Positions 1 through 8,989 of a DNA stretch of 64,000 nt are shown in pieces (position 1 is the stretch's first letter; each line of letters starts with the position of its first letter). The position numbers and the translations under genes were made by a program. Source of the stretch: Mesorhizobium escarrei (GTDB lineage Bacteria; Pseudomonadota; Alphaproteobacteria; Rhizobiales; Rhizobiaceae); the NCBI RefSeq assembly GCF_935825525.1, contig NZ_CAKXZT010000124.1, positions 216,691 to 280,690 on the forward strand, given 5' to 3'. The notes under the pieces are model-generated. The model saw only the letters and a program-made list of their open reading frames with translations, had not been told where the DNA came from and searched no databases.

Positions 1-1
1 C

Positions 2-181
2 AAGGCCGTGCACGATGTGGTGCGCAGCCTTCACGGCTCGATCTCGGCCGAGCACGGCATTGGCCAGCTGAAGCGGGATGAATTGATCGCGACAGCGCCG
101 CCGATGGCGATCGAGCTGATGCGCAGGGTGAAGACGGCCTTCGACCCGGCCGGCATCATGAATCCCGGTAAGGTTATCTGA
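2..181 (+). CDS. FAD-linked oxidase, C-terminal fragment (GlcD/D-lactate dehydrogenase type)
   Basis: Only the last 59 codons are in the window; the gene enters from the left edge in frame 2 and stops at TGA 179-181. The reading contains SAEHGIG followed by DPAGIMNPGKV, the usual ending of the FAD-oxidase C-terminal domain in glycolate oxidase GlcD, D-lactate dehydrogenase and D-2-hydroxyglutarate dehydrogenase proteins. These flavoproteins oxidise 2-hydroxy acids and pass electrons to the respiratory chain. The fragment is too short to choose the substrate. Confidence 0.85.
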   Translation, partial: KAVHDVVRSLHGSISAEHGIGQLKRDELIATAPPMAIELMRRVKTAFDPAGIMNPGKVI

Positions 182-365
182 TCCTTTCGCCGTCTTGTGA
201 ATGGTCGCATTCCGATAACCATCCTCTCGAGATCAGCAAAATTTAACCGACTTTCTTAAGCGCTGCGATAAGAAGCCCGCGCTAATGTTTCCCCACAACG
301 AGGCTGGAAAAACCGGCCCGGAGAACCGGAAAACCGGCTCTCAGGAGAGACAGGAAAGGCACGAT

Positions 366-932
366 ATGAACACTGGACTGAAGCCAGTCTGGGCCGGGCG
401 CAATATGCGCCTCGACCCATTCCGCCTGCCGCAGGTGGTGAGCTACGCGACGCGCGACGACTATGGCGACGTTACCTTCACCATCGACCACCGTGGCGCC
501 GTCATTCGGCGCGTGCTGGAGATGAGCGGCGTGCCGGCGTTCATCGCTCTGCCCGCCAACGCGTTTCGTGGCGTGGCAGCCCGCGCAATGGAGGATCCGG
601 ACGGCAATGTCACGGTGACGCTGGAGCTTCTGCACAATGATCCGATGCTGTCGGTGCCGCTGCTGGTGGCCGACGATCTCGAGGATGTCGCCGCCGACTG
701 GCGCGCCTGGGCCGATGCATACCGTCTGCCGATGCTTTTGATCGAATCCGACGGCATCGCCCGCACCCTGGAGGAATCGCTTGGCACCGCCATCAAGACA
801 TTGCCGGCGCAGGACCGCCGCAGGGGTCGGCTTTCGACCAAGCGTCGTCCGCGCTTCCTCGCCCGCCGCAGGGCCGGCGACCTCGGCCTCAGGCTGGTGA
901 TCGGCGGCCAGGAGATCATCTCGCGCGAATAG
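366..932 (+). CDS. DUF6101 family protein
   Basis: 188-residue soluble protein without signal peptide or membrane segment, ending in a basic arginine-rich stretch (about residues 140-175). It resembles the DUF6101 family, which I know only from Hyphomicrobiales and which has no assigned function. The ATG at 366 is chosen over an in-frame ATG at 285 because AGGAAAGG lies a few bases upstream and the extra N-terminal residues are low-complexity and not protein-like. It is transcribed alone, between the oxidase end and the oppositely oriented ubiA. Confidence 0.8.
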   Translation: MNTGLKPVWAGRNMRLDPFRLPQVVSYATRDDYGDVTFTIDHRGAVIRRVLEMSGVPAFIALPANAFRGVAARAMEDPDGNVTVTLELLHNDPMLSVPLLVADDLEDVAADWRAWADAYRLPMLLIESDGIARTLEESLGTAIKTLPAQDRRRGRLSTKRRPRFLARRRAGDLGLRLVIGGQEIISRE

Positions 933-1010
933 TGCATGTCGCGCAAAAGTCCGTTGAAACGTGACGCGCTTAGTGTGTGTTGATATTCAGGTCAGGCCGA
1001 GCCGAAAATG

Positions 1011-1071
1011 GTGGCTTCCGGAGCGGAGCCGTACTTTTCGTACGTGAGCACCGGAAGCGCAGGAAGCCGCC
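1011..1071. repeat. RIME-like intergenic palindrome
   Basis: Imperfect inverted repeat with a central CGTAC/GTACG hairpin (1030-1044) and arms GGCTTCC/GGAAGCC. The segment GTGAGCACCGGAAGC is the reverse complement of GCTTCCGGTGCTCAC found near 13135-13150, so it belongs to a dispersed element family. It sits between the convergent DUF6101 and ubiA genes. Confidence 0.55.
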
Positions 1072-1105
1072 GTTTGCAGGCCGGCATCCTGAGTATCGAC
1101 ATACC

Positions 1106-2089
1106 CTACACCAGCGGCTTCAGCGCCACCCATAACGCACCGCCGATCAGGCCGAGGAAGATCAGCCAGCCGACCTGGTTGTTCGACCTGAACAAAAGCA
1201 TGCACTGGTCCGGATCGTCGATGTCGAGCACGGTGATCTGCCGCACCATATGGGCGCCGGCGGCGACCAGGCCGGCCAGCGCCGGCACCGGCGCCTGCGC
1301 CGCCGCGAAGGCGATGGCGAAGCAGACCAGCGCTCCGCCATAAAGCCCGACGAGCCAGATCCTGGTGTTGTCGCCGAACAGGCGTGCGGTCGAGCGCACA
1401 CCGACGATGGCGTCGTCTTCCTTGTCCTGATGCGCATAGATCGTGTCGTAGCCGATCACCCACAGGATAGAGCCGATATAGAGCATCACGGGTGGGCCAT
1501 CGAGATCGCCGAATTCGACCGCCCATCCCATCAGCGCACCCCAGGAAAAAGCAAGGCCGAGAACCAGTTGCGGCCAGTTGGTGTACCGCTTCATGAACGG
1601 GTAGATGGCGACGACGGCGAGCGAGCAGATGCCGAGCAGGACGGCAAAGCTGTTGAACTGCACTAGCACAGCCAGTCCAACCAGCGCCTGGATCACGAGA
1701 AACGCCCAAGCCTGCCGGCGCGTGACCTTTCCCGCCGGCAGCGGCCGCGAGCGCGTGCGTTCCACCTGGTTGTCGATGTCCTGGTCGACCAGGTCGTTGT
1801 AAGTGCAGCCGGCGCCGCGCATGGCGACGGCGCCGATCAGGAACAGCACGAGATACCATGGCGCCGGCAGCAGCGTGAGCAGGGGATCAGTAGGGCGTGG
1901 ATAGGCACTCGCGGCAAGGGCTGCCGACCACCAGCACGGCCACAGCAGCAACTGCCAACCGATCGGCCGGTCCCACCGGGCAAGCTGCGCATAGGGCCAT
2001 GTCAGGCGTGGCAGAATGCGGTAGACCCAGTGGCCGCTCGGCGCATCGGCGACGCGGCCCTGGGCTGTTTTCGACTGGATGGGTTCCAT
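1106..2089 (-). CDS. ubiA: 4-hydroxybenzoate polyprenyltransferase
   Basis: 327-residue integral membrane prenyltransferase that attaches the polyprenyl tail to 4-hydroxybenzoate in ubiquinone synthesis at the inner membrane. The first aspartate-rich motif is visible as NDLVDQDID (residues 98-106) and the second as YAHQDKEDD in the middle of the protein; both bind the Mg-diphosphate of the prenyl donor. Multiple hydrophobic helices follow. Other UbiA-superfamily enzymes such as CtaB (also present here, at 36112) lack the RWDRPIGW sequence seen near residue 38, which is typical of UbiA. The gene is monocistronic, 49 bp downstream of the vapC stop on the same strand. Confidence 0.93.
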   Translation of the reverse strand: MEPIQSKTAQGRVADAPSGHWVYRILPRLTWPYAQLARWDRPIGWQLLLWPCWWSAALAASAYPRPTDPLLTLLPAPWYLVLFLIGAVAMRGAGCTYNDLVDQDIDNQVERTRSRPLPAGKVTRRQAWAFLVIQALVGLAVLVQFNSFAVLLGICSLAVVAIYPFMKRYTNWPQLVLGLAFSWGALMGWAVEFGDLDGPPVMLYIGSILWVIGYDTIYAHQDKEDDAIVGVRSTARLFGDNTRIWLVGLYGGALVCFAIAFAAAQAPVPALAGLVAAGAHMVRQITVLDIDDPDQCMLLFRSNNQVGWLIFLGLIGGALWVALKPLV

Positions 2090-2138
2090 CGTGCTGAAGT
2101 GGCAGCAGCGGCGGAAAGCGTCAAGCCTCGTCGGCGAC

Positions 2139-2513
2139 CTAGATCTTTTCGATGAGGGTCACGACTGGCAGGCTCTCGAAATGCTTGTCACAAGTCAGGA
2201 GCGTCGCGTCATGCGCCCGAGCGGTCGCGAAAATGATCGCATCTGCGGTTGCCAATTTGTGCTTCCGGCAGGCTTCGGCGGCGGCTAGGGCGATCTCCGT
2301 GTCAAGCGTGACCACCCTACAGACCTGCGTAAAGGCGATGGTCTGATCGGCTTTGTTTTCGCCCACTTCGCGAGTGAGCCATTTTGCGAGTTCCAACTGC
2401 ACCATGGTCGGAACGAGCCAGTCGGCTCGCTCGGGCAGATGCTCGGCCACCTGCTCTCCAGTCGTGGAGCCTATCAGCCATTCGATCCAAGCCGAGGTAT
2501 CGACGAGCACCAT
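2139..2513 (-). CDS. vapC: VapC-type PIN-domain toxin
   Basis: 124-residue PIN ribonuclease. The N-terminal LVDTSAWIEW carries the first metal-binding Asp, VQLELAKW the Glu, and ATADAIIFATA a further Asp, the usual acidic set of VapC toxins. The start at 2513 overlaps the antitoxin stop by one base (TGATG), the usual translationally coupled arrangement. Length and all key acids are intact, so the module looks functional. PIN toxins cleave tRNA or rRNA; the target cannot be read from the sequence. Confidence 0.9.
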   Translation of the reverse strand: MVLVDTSAWIEWLIGSTTGEQVAEHLPERADWLVPTMVQLELAKWLTREVGENKADQTIAFTQVCRVVTLDTEIALAAAEACRKHKLATADAIIFATARAHDATLLTCDKHFESLPVVTLIEKI

Positions 2514-2725
2514 CAGACACGGTCCGACCGGTCGCGATATTCCGTCGCCGAAGCGCCCTTCGCCAGTCCCTTCAGCGCTTCCCGCTTCGGCACAGGGACG
2601 AGTAGCACGCCCGTTCCCTTCGGGATGAAGGCAAAGGTCAAACCCGCTTCCCAATGCTGGGCCGTCCGGATCGCCTTGGGAATCGATATCTGAAACTTCG
2701 AGGACAGGGTTGCAGTCTCCGACAT
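2513..2725 (-). CDS. vapB: AbrB/SpoVT-type antitoxin (VapB)
   Basis: 70-residue swapped-hairpin AbrB DNA-binding protein with the motif SKFQISIPKAIR near residues 9-20. It should neutralise the adjacent PIN toxin and autorepress the pair. The ATG at 2725 is preferred; an in-frame ATG two codons earlier (2731) and longer upstream readings lack AbrB similarity. A GAGGG sequence precedes it. The 176 bp between this gene and purD should hold the promoter. Confidence 0.85.
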   Translation of the reverse strand: MSETATLSSKFQISIPKAIRTAQHWEAGLTFAFIPKGTGVLLVPVPKREALKGLAKGASATEYRDRSDRV

Positions 2726-2901
2726 TATCATACCCTCACTTGATCGATGCACAAAACGTAAGACGCAATTGGGGCCAATGCAAGGTGCAGTTGGAGCCCA
2801 CGTTCCCGTGCGCAATTGCCGTCGAAGCACCCAAATGTCTTGACCCGTCGTCCGGGGCACAATAGCGCAGTCCGGATCGTGGAACGGCAAGGGACCTGGG
2901 C

Positions 2902-4179
2902 ATGCGCGTATTGTTGATTGGCTCCGGCGGCCGCGAACATGCCTTGGCCTGGAAGATCGCGGCCTCGCCGCTACTGACCAAGTTTTACGCGGCGCCCGGC
3001 AACCCTGGCATCGGCCACGAAGCCGAACTGGTGACGCTCGACATTGCCGATCATGCGGCGGTGGCCCGGTTCTGCACGGAGAAAAAGATCGACCTCGTCG
3101 TGGTCGGGCCGGAAGGGCCGCTGGTCGCCGGCATTGCCGACGACCTTCGCGCTGAAAACATTCGCGTCTTCGGCCCGTCCAGGGCGGCGGCGCGGCTGGA
3201 AGGCTCGAAGGGTTTCACCAAGGATCTTTGCGCGAAATACGCCATCCCGACCGCCGCCTATGGCCGTTTCGGCGATCTGGCGTCGGCCAGGGCCTATGTC
3301 GAAAAGATAGGCGCGCCGATCGTCATCAAGGCCGACGGCCTCGCCGCCGGCAAGGGCGTTACCGTCGCCATGAATTTGGCCGAGGCGCTGGCAGCACTCG
3401 ATGCCTGTTTCGACGGGTCCTTCGGACAGGCAGGCGCGGAGGTGGTGGTCGAGGAGTTTCTCACCGGCGAGGAGGCGAGCTTCTTTTGCCTGTGCGACGG
3501 CGTCACCGCGCTGCCATTCGGCACCGCGCAGGACCACAAGCGCCTCAGTGACGGCGACGTCGGCCCGAACACCGGCGGCATGGGGGCCTATTCGCCGGCC
3601 CCGGTGATGACGCCGGAGATGATCGACCGCACCATGCGCGAGATCGTCGAGCCGACCATGCGCGGCATGGCCGAACTTGGCGCGCCGTTCTCGGGCGTGC
3701 TGTTTGCCGGGCTGATGATCTCAGGCGAGGGGCCGAAGCTGATCGAATACAACACCCGTTTCGGCGACCCGGAATGCCAGGTGCTGATGATGCGGCTGAA
3801 GGACGATCTCCTGGTCCTGCTCAACGCTGCCGCCGACGGCCAGCTTGCACATACCTCAGTGCGCTGGCGCGACGAGGCGGCGCTCACCGTGGTTATGGCG
3901 GCAAGGGGTTACCCCGGCACCCCGGAAAAGGGCTCGGTCATCCGCGGCGTCGAACAGGCCGCAGGCGATGGCGTCGAGATCTTTCATGCCGGCACCGCCA
4001 TCGACAATGACTCGCTGGTCGCCAATGGCGGCCGTGTGCTCGGTGTCACGGCGACCGGCGGCACGGTCGGCGAGGCGCAGCGACGAGCCTACGCCGCGCT
4101 CGACCGGATCGATTGGCCGCAAGGTTTTTGCCGCCGCGACATCGGCTGGCAGGCCGTGGCCCGCGAGCAGGCGCGCTGA
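2902..4179 (+). CDS. purD: Phosphoribosylamine-glycine ligase (GAR synthetase)
   Basis: 425-residue ATP-grasp enzyme catalysing the second step of purine synthesis: phosphoribosylamine, glycine and ATP to glycinamide ribonucleotide. The N-terminal domain begins with [13 protein letters not shown]; the ATP-grasp region shows [30 protein letters not shown] and the metal-binding YNTRFGDPE. Length matches the family. It is a stand-alone gene between a vapBC module and a muramidase gene on the other strand. Confidence 0.97.
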   Translation: MRVLLIGSGGREHALAWKIAASPLLTKFYAAPGNPGIGHEAELVTLDIADHAAVARFCTEKKIDLVVVGPEGPLVAGIADDLRAENIRVFGPSRAAARLEGSKGFTKDLCAKYAIPTAAYGRFGDLASARAYVEKIGAPIVIKADGLAAGKGVTVAMNLAEALAALDACFDGSFGQAGAEVVVEEFLTGEEASFFCLCDGVTALPFGTAQDHKRLSDGDVGPNTGGMGAYSPAPVMTPEMIDRTMREIVEPTMRGMAELGAPFSGVLFAGLMISGEGPKLIEYNTRFGDPECQVLMMRLKDDLLVLLNAAADGQLAHTSVRWRDEAALTVVMAARGYPGTPEKGSVIRGVEQAAGDGVEIFHAGTAIDNDSLVANGGRVLGVTATGGTVGEAQRRAYAALDRIDWPQGFCRRDIGWQAVAREQAR

Positions 4180-4189
4180 CTTACATGAT

Positions 4190-4215
4190 TTAGCGGGGGC
4201 AAGATTAGCGGGGGC
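4190..4215. repeat. Short tandem duplication at the muramidase stop codon
   Basis: TTAGCGGGGGC occurs at 4190-4200 and 4205-4215, offset by 15 bp. The second copy supplies the stop codon and last codons of the minus-strand muramidase, so the first is an out-of-gene duplicate. Confidence 0.6.
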
Positions 4216-5359
4216 GACGATCCAGCTCGGTCGACGCAGTGCTGACCGGATCGGTGGGCGCGGCTTCAACGGCCGATGCGGAGGGCTTTTCCTTTCGCAG
4301 CCACGCCACATAGTCGGCGATCCGGCGACGCAGCACTGTCCCTACGGCAGGCATTTGCAAACTGCCGCGGAACTTGGACCAGCCCGCGCTGAACGCGGCG
4401 ACAATTTCGGTGAAACTCGGCGGCGGCGCCACGGTCGCATAGGTAAGGGTGACATTGCCCGCAAGGCCGGCCGCCCGCGAGAGAGGCAGCGGTATCGAGG
4501 CGAGGTAATCTGGCTGCGCGTCGATCAGGCCGCCGAACGGCCATTGCGCGCGCAACGCGGCGGCATCCATCGGTGCGACATTGACATCGATGTCGTTGGG
4601 CGTGCCAGCCACCCGGTAGGGGCAGCGGAACCGGCCGCAATTGGCTTTTGCCGAAAACTGCCAGAGTGCGTAGGCTTGCCAGTTGCCCATCGGGAAATGC
4701 ACGCCGATGTTGGGCTTGTAGCGCGCATACCAGAGCGGCAGCCGCGACAGCAGCCGGTACTTGTACTTGTTGTCGGCGATGTGCTTGGCGGTCTTGCCGT
4801 TAGTATAAAGCACCGGAAAACGGCCAATCCGCCGATGCACATGGCGGACGAATTCCTCTGCATCCTCGAGCGACATCCATTTCGTCGGGTCGTCATCCTC
4901 GATGTCGAGGGCGAGCAGGTCGTCCGGACCAGGTTTCGCGAAATTGATGAAATTATTGGCCTGTCCCACCGGGTTGCCGGGTCGGGCGAGGTGATAAGCG
5001 CCCCATTTCAGGCCGAGCGCCTTGGCCACCACCTTGCGCGTCTGGAACAGTTCCTGTGCCACCGCATGGCGCTTCCACAGCGCCTTGCAGAGCCGCGTCG
5101 CGGTCTCGTCGCCGAAACAGAAATATGCTGGCGGCATCCCGTCGGACGCCTTGTTGATGAAGCCGACGATGCGCTTGTCTGTGGCAAGCTCGGACCAATC
5201 GATGGGATTGTATTCGTAGGCGTCGATCACCAGCGCCCGGTCGGTATTCTTCCAGGGCTCGGAGAAGTCCGAGGCTTGTGCCGGCGCCAACGCCATTGTC
5301 ATCGCGGTCGCGACGCCGAGGAGTCCTGGGCGGCGGAGAGGGTGCGCCGGCAGCTTCAA
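4205..5359 (-). CDS. Glycoside hydrolase family 25 muramidase, secreted
   Basis: 384-residue protein with an N-terminal signal peptide (hydrophobic segment ending near AQAS, about residue 30) followed by a GH25 lysozyme-type domain. Visible family features are VIDAYEYN at the first strand, IVGFINKASDG, WGAYHLARPGNPVGQANNF and LLALDIEDDDP, whose Asp/Glu pair is the catalytic centre. GH25 enzymes cut the MurNAc-GlcNAc bond of peptidoglycan, so the likely place of action is the periplasm. The start is a TTG at 5359 with AAGGA eight bases upstream. About 100 residues after the hydrolase fold match nothing I recognise. Confidence 0.85.
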   Translation of the reverse strand: MKLPAHPLRRPGLLGVATAMTMALAPAQASDFSEPWKNTDRALVIDAYEYNPIDWSELATDKRIVGFINKASDGMPPAYFCFGDETATRLCKALWKRHAVAQELFQTRKVVAKALGLKWGAYHLARPGNPVGQANNFINFAKPGPDDLLALDIEDDDPTKWMSLEDAEEFVRHVHRRIGRFPVLYTNGKTAKHIADNKYKYRLLSRLPLWYARYKPNIGVHFPMGNWQAYALWQFSAKANCGRFRCPYRVAGTPNDIDVNVAPMDAAALRAQWPFGGLIDAQPDYLASIPLPLSRAAGLAGNVTLTYATVAPPPSFTEIVAAFSAGWSKFRGSLQMPAVGTVLRRRIADYVAWLRKEKPSASAVEAAPTDPVSTASTELDRRPR

Positions 5360-5471
5360 ACAGCAGATCCTTGCTGGCCAAAGCCTGATCCTGAACCGCC
5401 ATGGTTAAGGAAATGCTTTCGGCGGCCCGCGGCGACAGCCGCAATCGTGCCGGGGATGGCTTTGCTGGTCA

Positions 5472-5789
5472 TCAACGCAGGGCGAGCGGCTGGAACGGGT
5501 CGGGCGCCGGCGCTTCCGGCAGCGTTCCCTCAGCCTGGCGCTTGCGGTGATGGGCCAGCGAGCATTGCGGCGAACACAGAATGCCGCGATCCGACCAATA
5601 GGCGGCCCCGTCCTCGATCTTGCCCCGATGGTGCCAAAAACCTGCCGCTCGATAGGGCAGGCCGCATTCGATGCAGCGATAGGCGTCAGGTCTGGCGAGC
5701 ACGGGCGGTCCGATCCGGTATTCTTGATCTGTCGCCGGTCGACTTGTCCGGCTGTTTGCGGATTTTAGCGTGAACTGCTCCAATTGCAA
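5472..5789 (-). CDS. Small zinc-ribbon-like hypothetical protein
   Basis: 105 residues. The middle carries a CIECG knuckle and, about 35 residues later, CSPQC followed by a His/Arg/Lys-rich stretch, a pattern that would bind one zinc. No signal peptide or membrane segment. I recognise it only as a hypothetical protein of rhizobial genomes. The start is uncertain: the longest reading begins with TTG at 5789, and no in-frame ATG precedes the conserved-looking part. Confidence 0.65.
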   Translation of the reverse strand: MQLEQFTLKSANSRTSRPATDQEYRIGPPVLARPDAYRCIECGLPYRAAGFWHHRGKIEDGAAYWSDRGILCSPQCSLAHHRKRQAEGTLPEAPAPDPFQPLALR

Positions 5790-5908
5790 AATCCGCGTGA
5801 CAAAATTTGACGTTTACGTAAAAAGAAGGCGGGAGAGGCGACCAAAAAGCGAATGGTTTTTGTGTCGGCACGGATCTGCTGGCCTGGGACAGAGGAGGAG
5901 CGAGCGGC

Positions 5909-7678
5909 ATGTACCGGGCACCAGTCGAGGAAATCGCCTTCACGCTGAAACATGTGGCGGGCTTGAAGCCGGCGCTTGACGCCGGCACCTTTGGCGACCT
6001 TGGCGAAGACGTCGTCGACGCAATTCTGGCGGAAGCCGGCCGCTTTGCCAGCGAAGAGGTCGCGCCGCTCTACAAGATCGGCGATGAACAAGGCGCGGTG
6101 CTGAGCGGCGCTGACGTCACCACGCCGCCCGGCTGGAAGGAACTTTATCGCCGCTGGATCGACGGCGGCTGGAACGCGCTGTCAGCGCCGGAGGAGTTCG
6201 GCGGCCAGGCGCTGCCGACCATGCTGGGCGTCGCCGCGCTCGAAATGTGGAACTCCGCCGCCATGGCCTTCGGCATCGGCCCAACGCTGACCATGGGCGC
6301 GGTCGAAGCGCTCGACAAGCATGCCTCACCGGCGCTGAAGGCCAAATACCTGGAAAAGCTCGTCTCAGGCGAATGGATGGGCACGATGAACCTGACCGAG
6401 CCGCAGGCGGGCTCGGATCTGAATGCCTTACGCGCCCGCGCCGAGCCGGCCGGCGACGGCACCTATCGCATCTTCGGCCAGAAGATTTTCATCACCTATG
6501 GCGAGCACGATTTCACCGACAACATCATCCATCTGGTGCTGGCGCGGCTGCCGGATGCGCCGGCCGGCACGCGTGGCCTTTCGCTGTTCCTGGTGCCGAA
6601 ATTCCTTGTCGGCGACGACGGCGCGCTTGGCGCACGCAACGACGTCTTCTGCTCCGGGCTGGAGCACAAATTGGGCATCCACGCCTCGCCGACCTGCACC
6701 ATGATCTATGGCGACGGTTTCGAAGGGCCCGTCCCCGGCGCGATCGGATGGCTGATCGGTGAGGAAAACAAGGGCCTGGCCTGCATGTTCACCATGATGA
6801 ACAATGCGCGGCTCGCCGTCGGCATGCAGGGCGTTGCGGTCGCCGAAACGGCCACGCAGAAGGCGCTCGCCTACGCCAATGACCGCCGGCAAGGCAAGGC
6901 CGCGAGCTACAATGGCAACGGCATGGCGCCGATCGTCCATCACCCCGACGTGCAGCGCAATCTCCTGACCATGAAGGCGCTGACCCAGATTGCGCGCGCC
7001 ATCAGCTATTGCTGCGCGCATGCCATTGACCACGCGCGCGTATCCGTCGGCGATGAAGCCATCCATTGGCAGGAGCGCGCCAATCTGCTGACGCCGCTGG
7101 CCAAGGCCTTTTCCACCGATGTCGGCGTCGAGGTCGCCTCGCTCGGGCTGCAAGTTCATGGCGGCATGGGATACATCGAGGAGACGGGCGCGGCAGCACT
7201 TTATCGCGACGCGCGCATCGCGCCAATCTACGAAGGCACCAACGGCATCCAGGCGATAGACCTGGTGGCGCGCAAGCTGCCGCTTGGCGGCGGCGATCAT
7301 GTGCATGACTACATCGCCGAACTGAAAGCCGTCGCCAATCAAGTGCGGACCTCGAATCTTCAAGGTTTTGGCCGCACCGCCGATGGCCTCGACCAGGCAC
7401 TCGACGATCTCAGCCAGGCGTCGCGCTTCCTGCAAGGGCTGCTCGCCGACGGCCGCTCGGACGCGGCGCTGGCCGGCGCGACGCCATATCTGAGGCTGAT
7501 TTCGCTGGCAGCGGGCGGCGCCTATCTGGCGCGCGGCGCGCTTGCCGACCAAAGCCGCATCGCCGTTTGCCGCTTCTTCACCGAAAACCTCCTTGGCGAG
7601 GCAGGTGCGCTGAAGGAGCGCGTCATCGGCGGCGCCGACAGCCTTGCCGCTGCCGGCAAGACACTGATTTCTCCCTAA
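5909..7678 (+). CDS. Acyl-CoA dehydrogenase (long, ~590-residue class)
   Basis: 589-residue flavoprotein catalysing alpha,beta-dehydrogenation of an acyl-CoA. It has the extra N-terminal helix region of the long bacterial ACADs, then MNLTEPQAGSDL (FAD/substrate site, about residue 160), the C-terminal helical domain and YEGTNGIQ, whose Glu is the usual catalytic base; about 120 further residues follow. GAGGAGGAG precedes ATG 5909. An enoyl-CoA hydratase starts 53 bp downstream, so the two probably carry out consecutive beta-oxidation steps. Chain-length preference cannot be told. Confidence 0.93.
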   Translation: MYRAPVEEIAFTLKHVAGLKPALDAGTFGDLGEDVVDAILAEAGRFASEEVAPLYKIGDEQGAVLSGADVTTPPGWKELYRRWIDGGWNALSAPEEFGGQALPTMLGVAALEMWNSAAMAFGIGPTLTMGAVEALDKHASPALKAKYLEKLVSGEWMGTMNLTEPQAGSDLNALRARAEPAGDGTYRIFGQKIFITYGEHDFTDNIIHLVLARLPDAPAGTRGLSLFLVPKFLVGDDGALGARNDVFCSGLEHKLGIHASPTCTMIYGDGFEGPVPGAIGWLIGEENKGLACMFTMMNNARLAVGMQGVAVAETATQKALAYANDRRQGKAASYNGNGMAPIVHHPDVQRNLLTMKALTQIARAISYCCAHAIDHARVSVGDEAIHWQERANLLTPLAKAFSTDVGVEVASLGLQVHGGMGYIEETGAAALYRDARIAPIYEGTNGIQAIDLVARKLPLGGGDHVHDYIAELKAVANQVRTSNLQGFGRTADGLDQALDDLSQASRFLQGLLADGRSDAALAGATPYLRLISLAAGGAYLARGALADQSRIAVCRFFTENLLGEAGALKERVIGGADSLAAAGKTLISP

Positions 7679-7731
7679 CAGCCACCAGGTTGACGTTTCA
7701 CAAAAGCCCGGCGTTTCACAAAGGACCACCC

Positions 7732-8484
7732 GTGACAGACCACATCCTCGTCGAGCGCCAGGGCGCCATCCAGATCATCCGCATGAACCGTCCGGACAAG
7801 AAGAACGCCTTGACGCGGGCCATGTATGCGAAAATGTCCAAAGCGCTTGCCGAGGGCGATGCCGATCCGGCCATCCGCGTCCATGTCTTCCTCGGTGTTT
7901 CAGGCGCCTTCTCGTCGGGCAACGACCTCGCCGATTTCATGGTCGTCGCCACCGGCGGAGAGGGCGGCACCGAAGTCTGGGATTTCCTGATGGCGCTGGC
8001 CAGGGCGGAAAAACCGATGGTTTCCGGCGTCGACGGCATTGCGGTCGGCATCGGCACCACGCTCAACCTGCATTGCGACCTGACCTTCGCCACGCCGCGC
8101 ACAATGTTCCGCACGCCCTTCGTCGATCTCGGCCTGGTCCCAGAGGCGGGGTCGAGCCTGCTTGCGCCGCAGATTCTCGGCCGGCAGGGCGCCTTCGCGC
8201 TGCTTGGCCTCGGCGAAGGATTTTCGGCCGAGCGGGCGAAAGCGGCCGGGCTGATCTACGCGGTGGTCGAGGAGAACGAGCTCGAAGCCTCCGTCCTGGC
8301 AGCGGCCAGCCAGATCGCGGCCAAGCCGCCGCAAGCGCTGAAGATCGCGCGTGACCTGATGCGCGGCTCGCGTGAAGACCTCGTTGCCCGCATCGGCCAG
8401 GAAAGCGAGCATTTCCGCGAGCGGCTCAAATCCGACGAGGCCCGCGCTGCGCTGACGGCCTTCATGGCCAGGAAGAAGGGATAG
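7732..8484 (+). CDS. Enoyl-CoA hydratase/isomerase family protein
   Basis: 250-residue crotonase-fold protein. The start is a GTG at 7732 with AAAGGA upstream; longer readings run into the spacer after the dehydrogenase. Visible features are GAFSSGNDLADF and VDGIAVGIGTTLNLHCD (oxyanion hole region) and FVDLGLVPEAGSS. The glutamate of classical ECH (LG-PE) is retained in LVPEAGSS, so hydratase or isomerase activity is plausible. It probably hydrates the product of the preceding acyl-CoA dehydrogenase. Confidence 0.92.
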   Translation: MTDHILVERQGAIQIIRMNRPDKKNALTRAMYAKMSKALAEGDADPAIRVHVFLGVSGAFSSGNDLADFMVVATGGEGGTEVWDFLMALARAEKPMVSGVDGIAVGIGTTLNLHCDLTFATPRTMFRTPFVDLGLVPEAGSSLLAPQILGRQGAFALLGLGEGFSAERAKAAGLIYAVVEENELEASVLAAASQIAAKPPQALKIARDLMRGSREDLVARIGQESEHFRERLKSDEARAALTAFMARKKG

Positions 8485-8552
8485 CTGGCGTTACTAGAGA
8501 GTCTGGCATATGTCATGCACATGCATTACATTGTCTGCTGGAAGAGACTGCC

Positions 8553-8861
8553 ATGCCGTCGAACGCACTGGTCCAGACCCGAATTGACGCTGAGGTGAAG
8601 GAACGCGCCACGGCGGTTCTGGAAAACATGGGGCTCACGGTTTCCGATGCCGTCCGCATCTTGTTGACGCGCACCGCGAATGAGGGCGCCTTGCCGCTCG
8701 AACTCGTCAGCAACAGTGACGCCCACGATGCCTGGTTCCGAGCGAAAGTTCTGCAGGTGCTCGAGGATATCCGGCCGGACGTTGAAGACGCCGATGCCGA
8801 ATCCCATTTTGCTGGACGGCGGGCGGCAGCGCTTCGCAAGGCGGAGGCAGGTGAGTCTTGA
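8553..8861 (+). CDS. RelB/DinJ family antitoxin
   Basis: 102-residue ribbon-helix-helix antitoxin: ALVQTRIDAEVKERA begins the DNA-binding strand, followed by LGLTVSDAV-type helix sequence (here MGLTVSDAVRILL). The C-terminal half is acidic and would wrap the toxin. The stop codon overlaps the TTG start of a RelE/ParE-like gene that is cut short (see 8858), so this antitoxin appears to lack a working partner. Confidence 0.85.
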   Translation: MPSNALVQTRIDAEVKERATAVLENMGLTVSDAVRILLTRTANEGALPLELVSNSDAHDAWFRAKVLQVLEDIRPDVEDADAESHFAGRRAAALRKAEAGES

Positions 8862-8989
8862 GGCTGGTCAGGGCGCGGTTTGTGCTCTCCGATCGCGACG
8901 ACATTTTCACGTGTATCGAAGCCGAAAATCCCTGAGCGGCCGTTGATCTTGTTGCCTGCATCGACCAGGCGATCATTTCCGCGACTTGA
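8858..8989 (+). pseudogene. RelE/ParE-type toxin remnant
   Basis: Reading from the TTG at 8858, which overlaps the antitoxin stop, gives an N-terminus of the RelE/ParE type with DRDDIFTCIEAENP, then TGA at 8933-8935. Reading through gives AAVDLVACIDQAI, again like ParE (NPRAAV...ID.AI), before a second stop at 8987. A whole toxin needs about 90-100 codons; at most 40 remain. The toxin is therefore truncated and probably also interrupted. Confidence 0.65.

Noticed and set aside
250..275. TTTAACC-N-TTAAG resembling a CtrA site upstream of the DUF6101 gene
   Set aside because: The half-sites are nine bases apart instead of seven and one flank mismatches, so it is not a credible CtrA box.
3845..5773. 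A 642-codon open frame on the plus strand opposite the muramidase and the end of purD
   Set aside because: Long antisense frames are common in high-GC DNA; the translation is Arg/Pro-rich with no domain, while both strands' real genes are well supported.
6428..7729. A 433-codon open frame antisense to the acyl-CoA dehydrogenase
   Set aside because: It lies wholly over a clear gene, has no family features and reflects third-codon GC bias.
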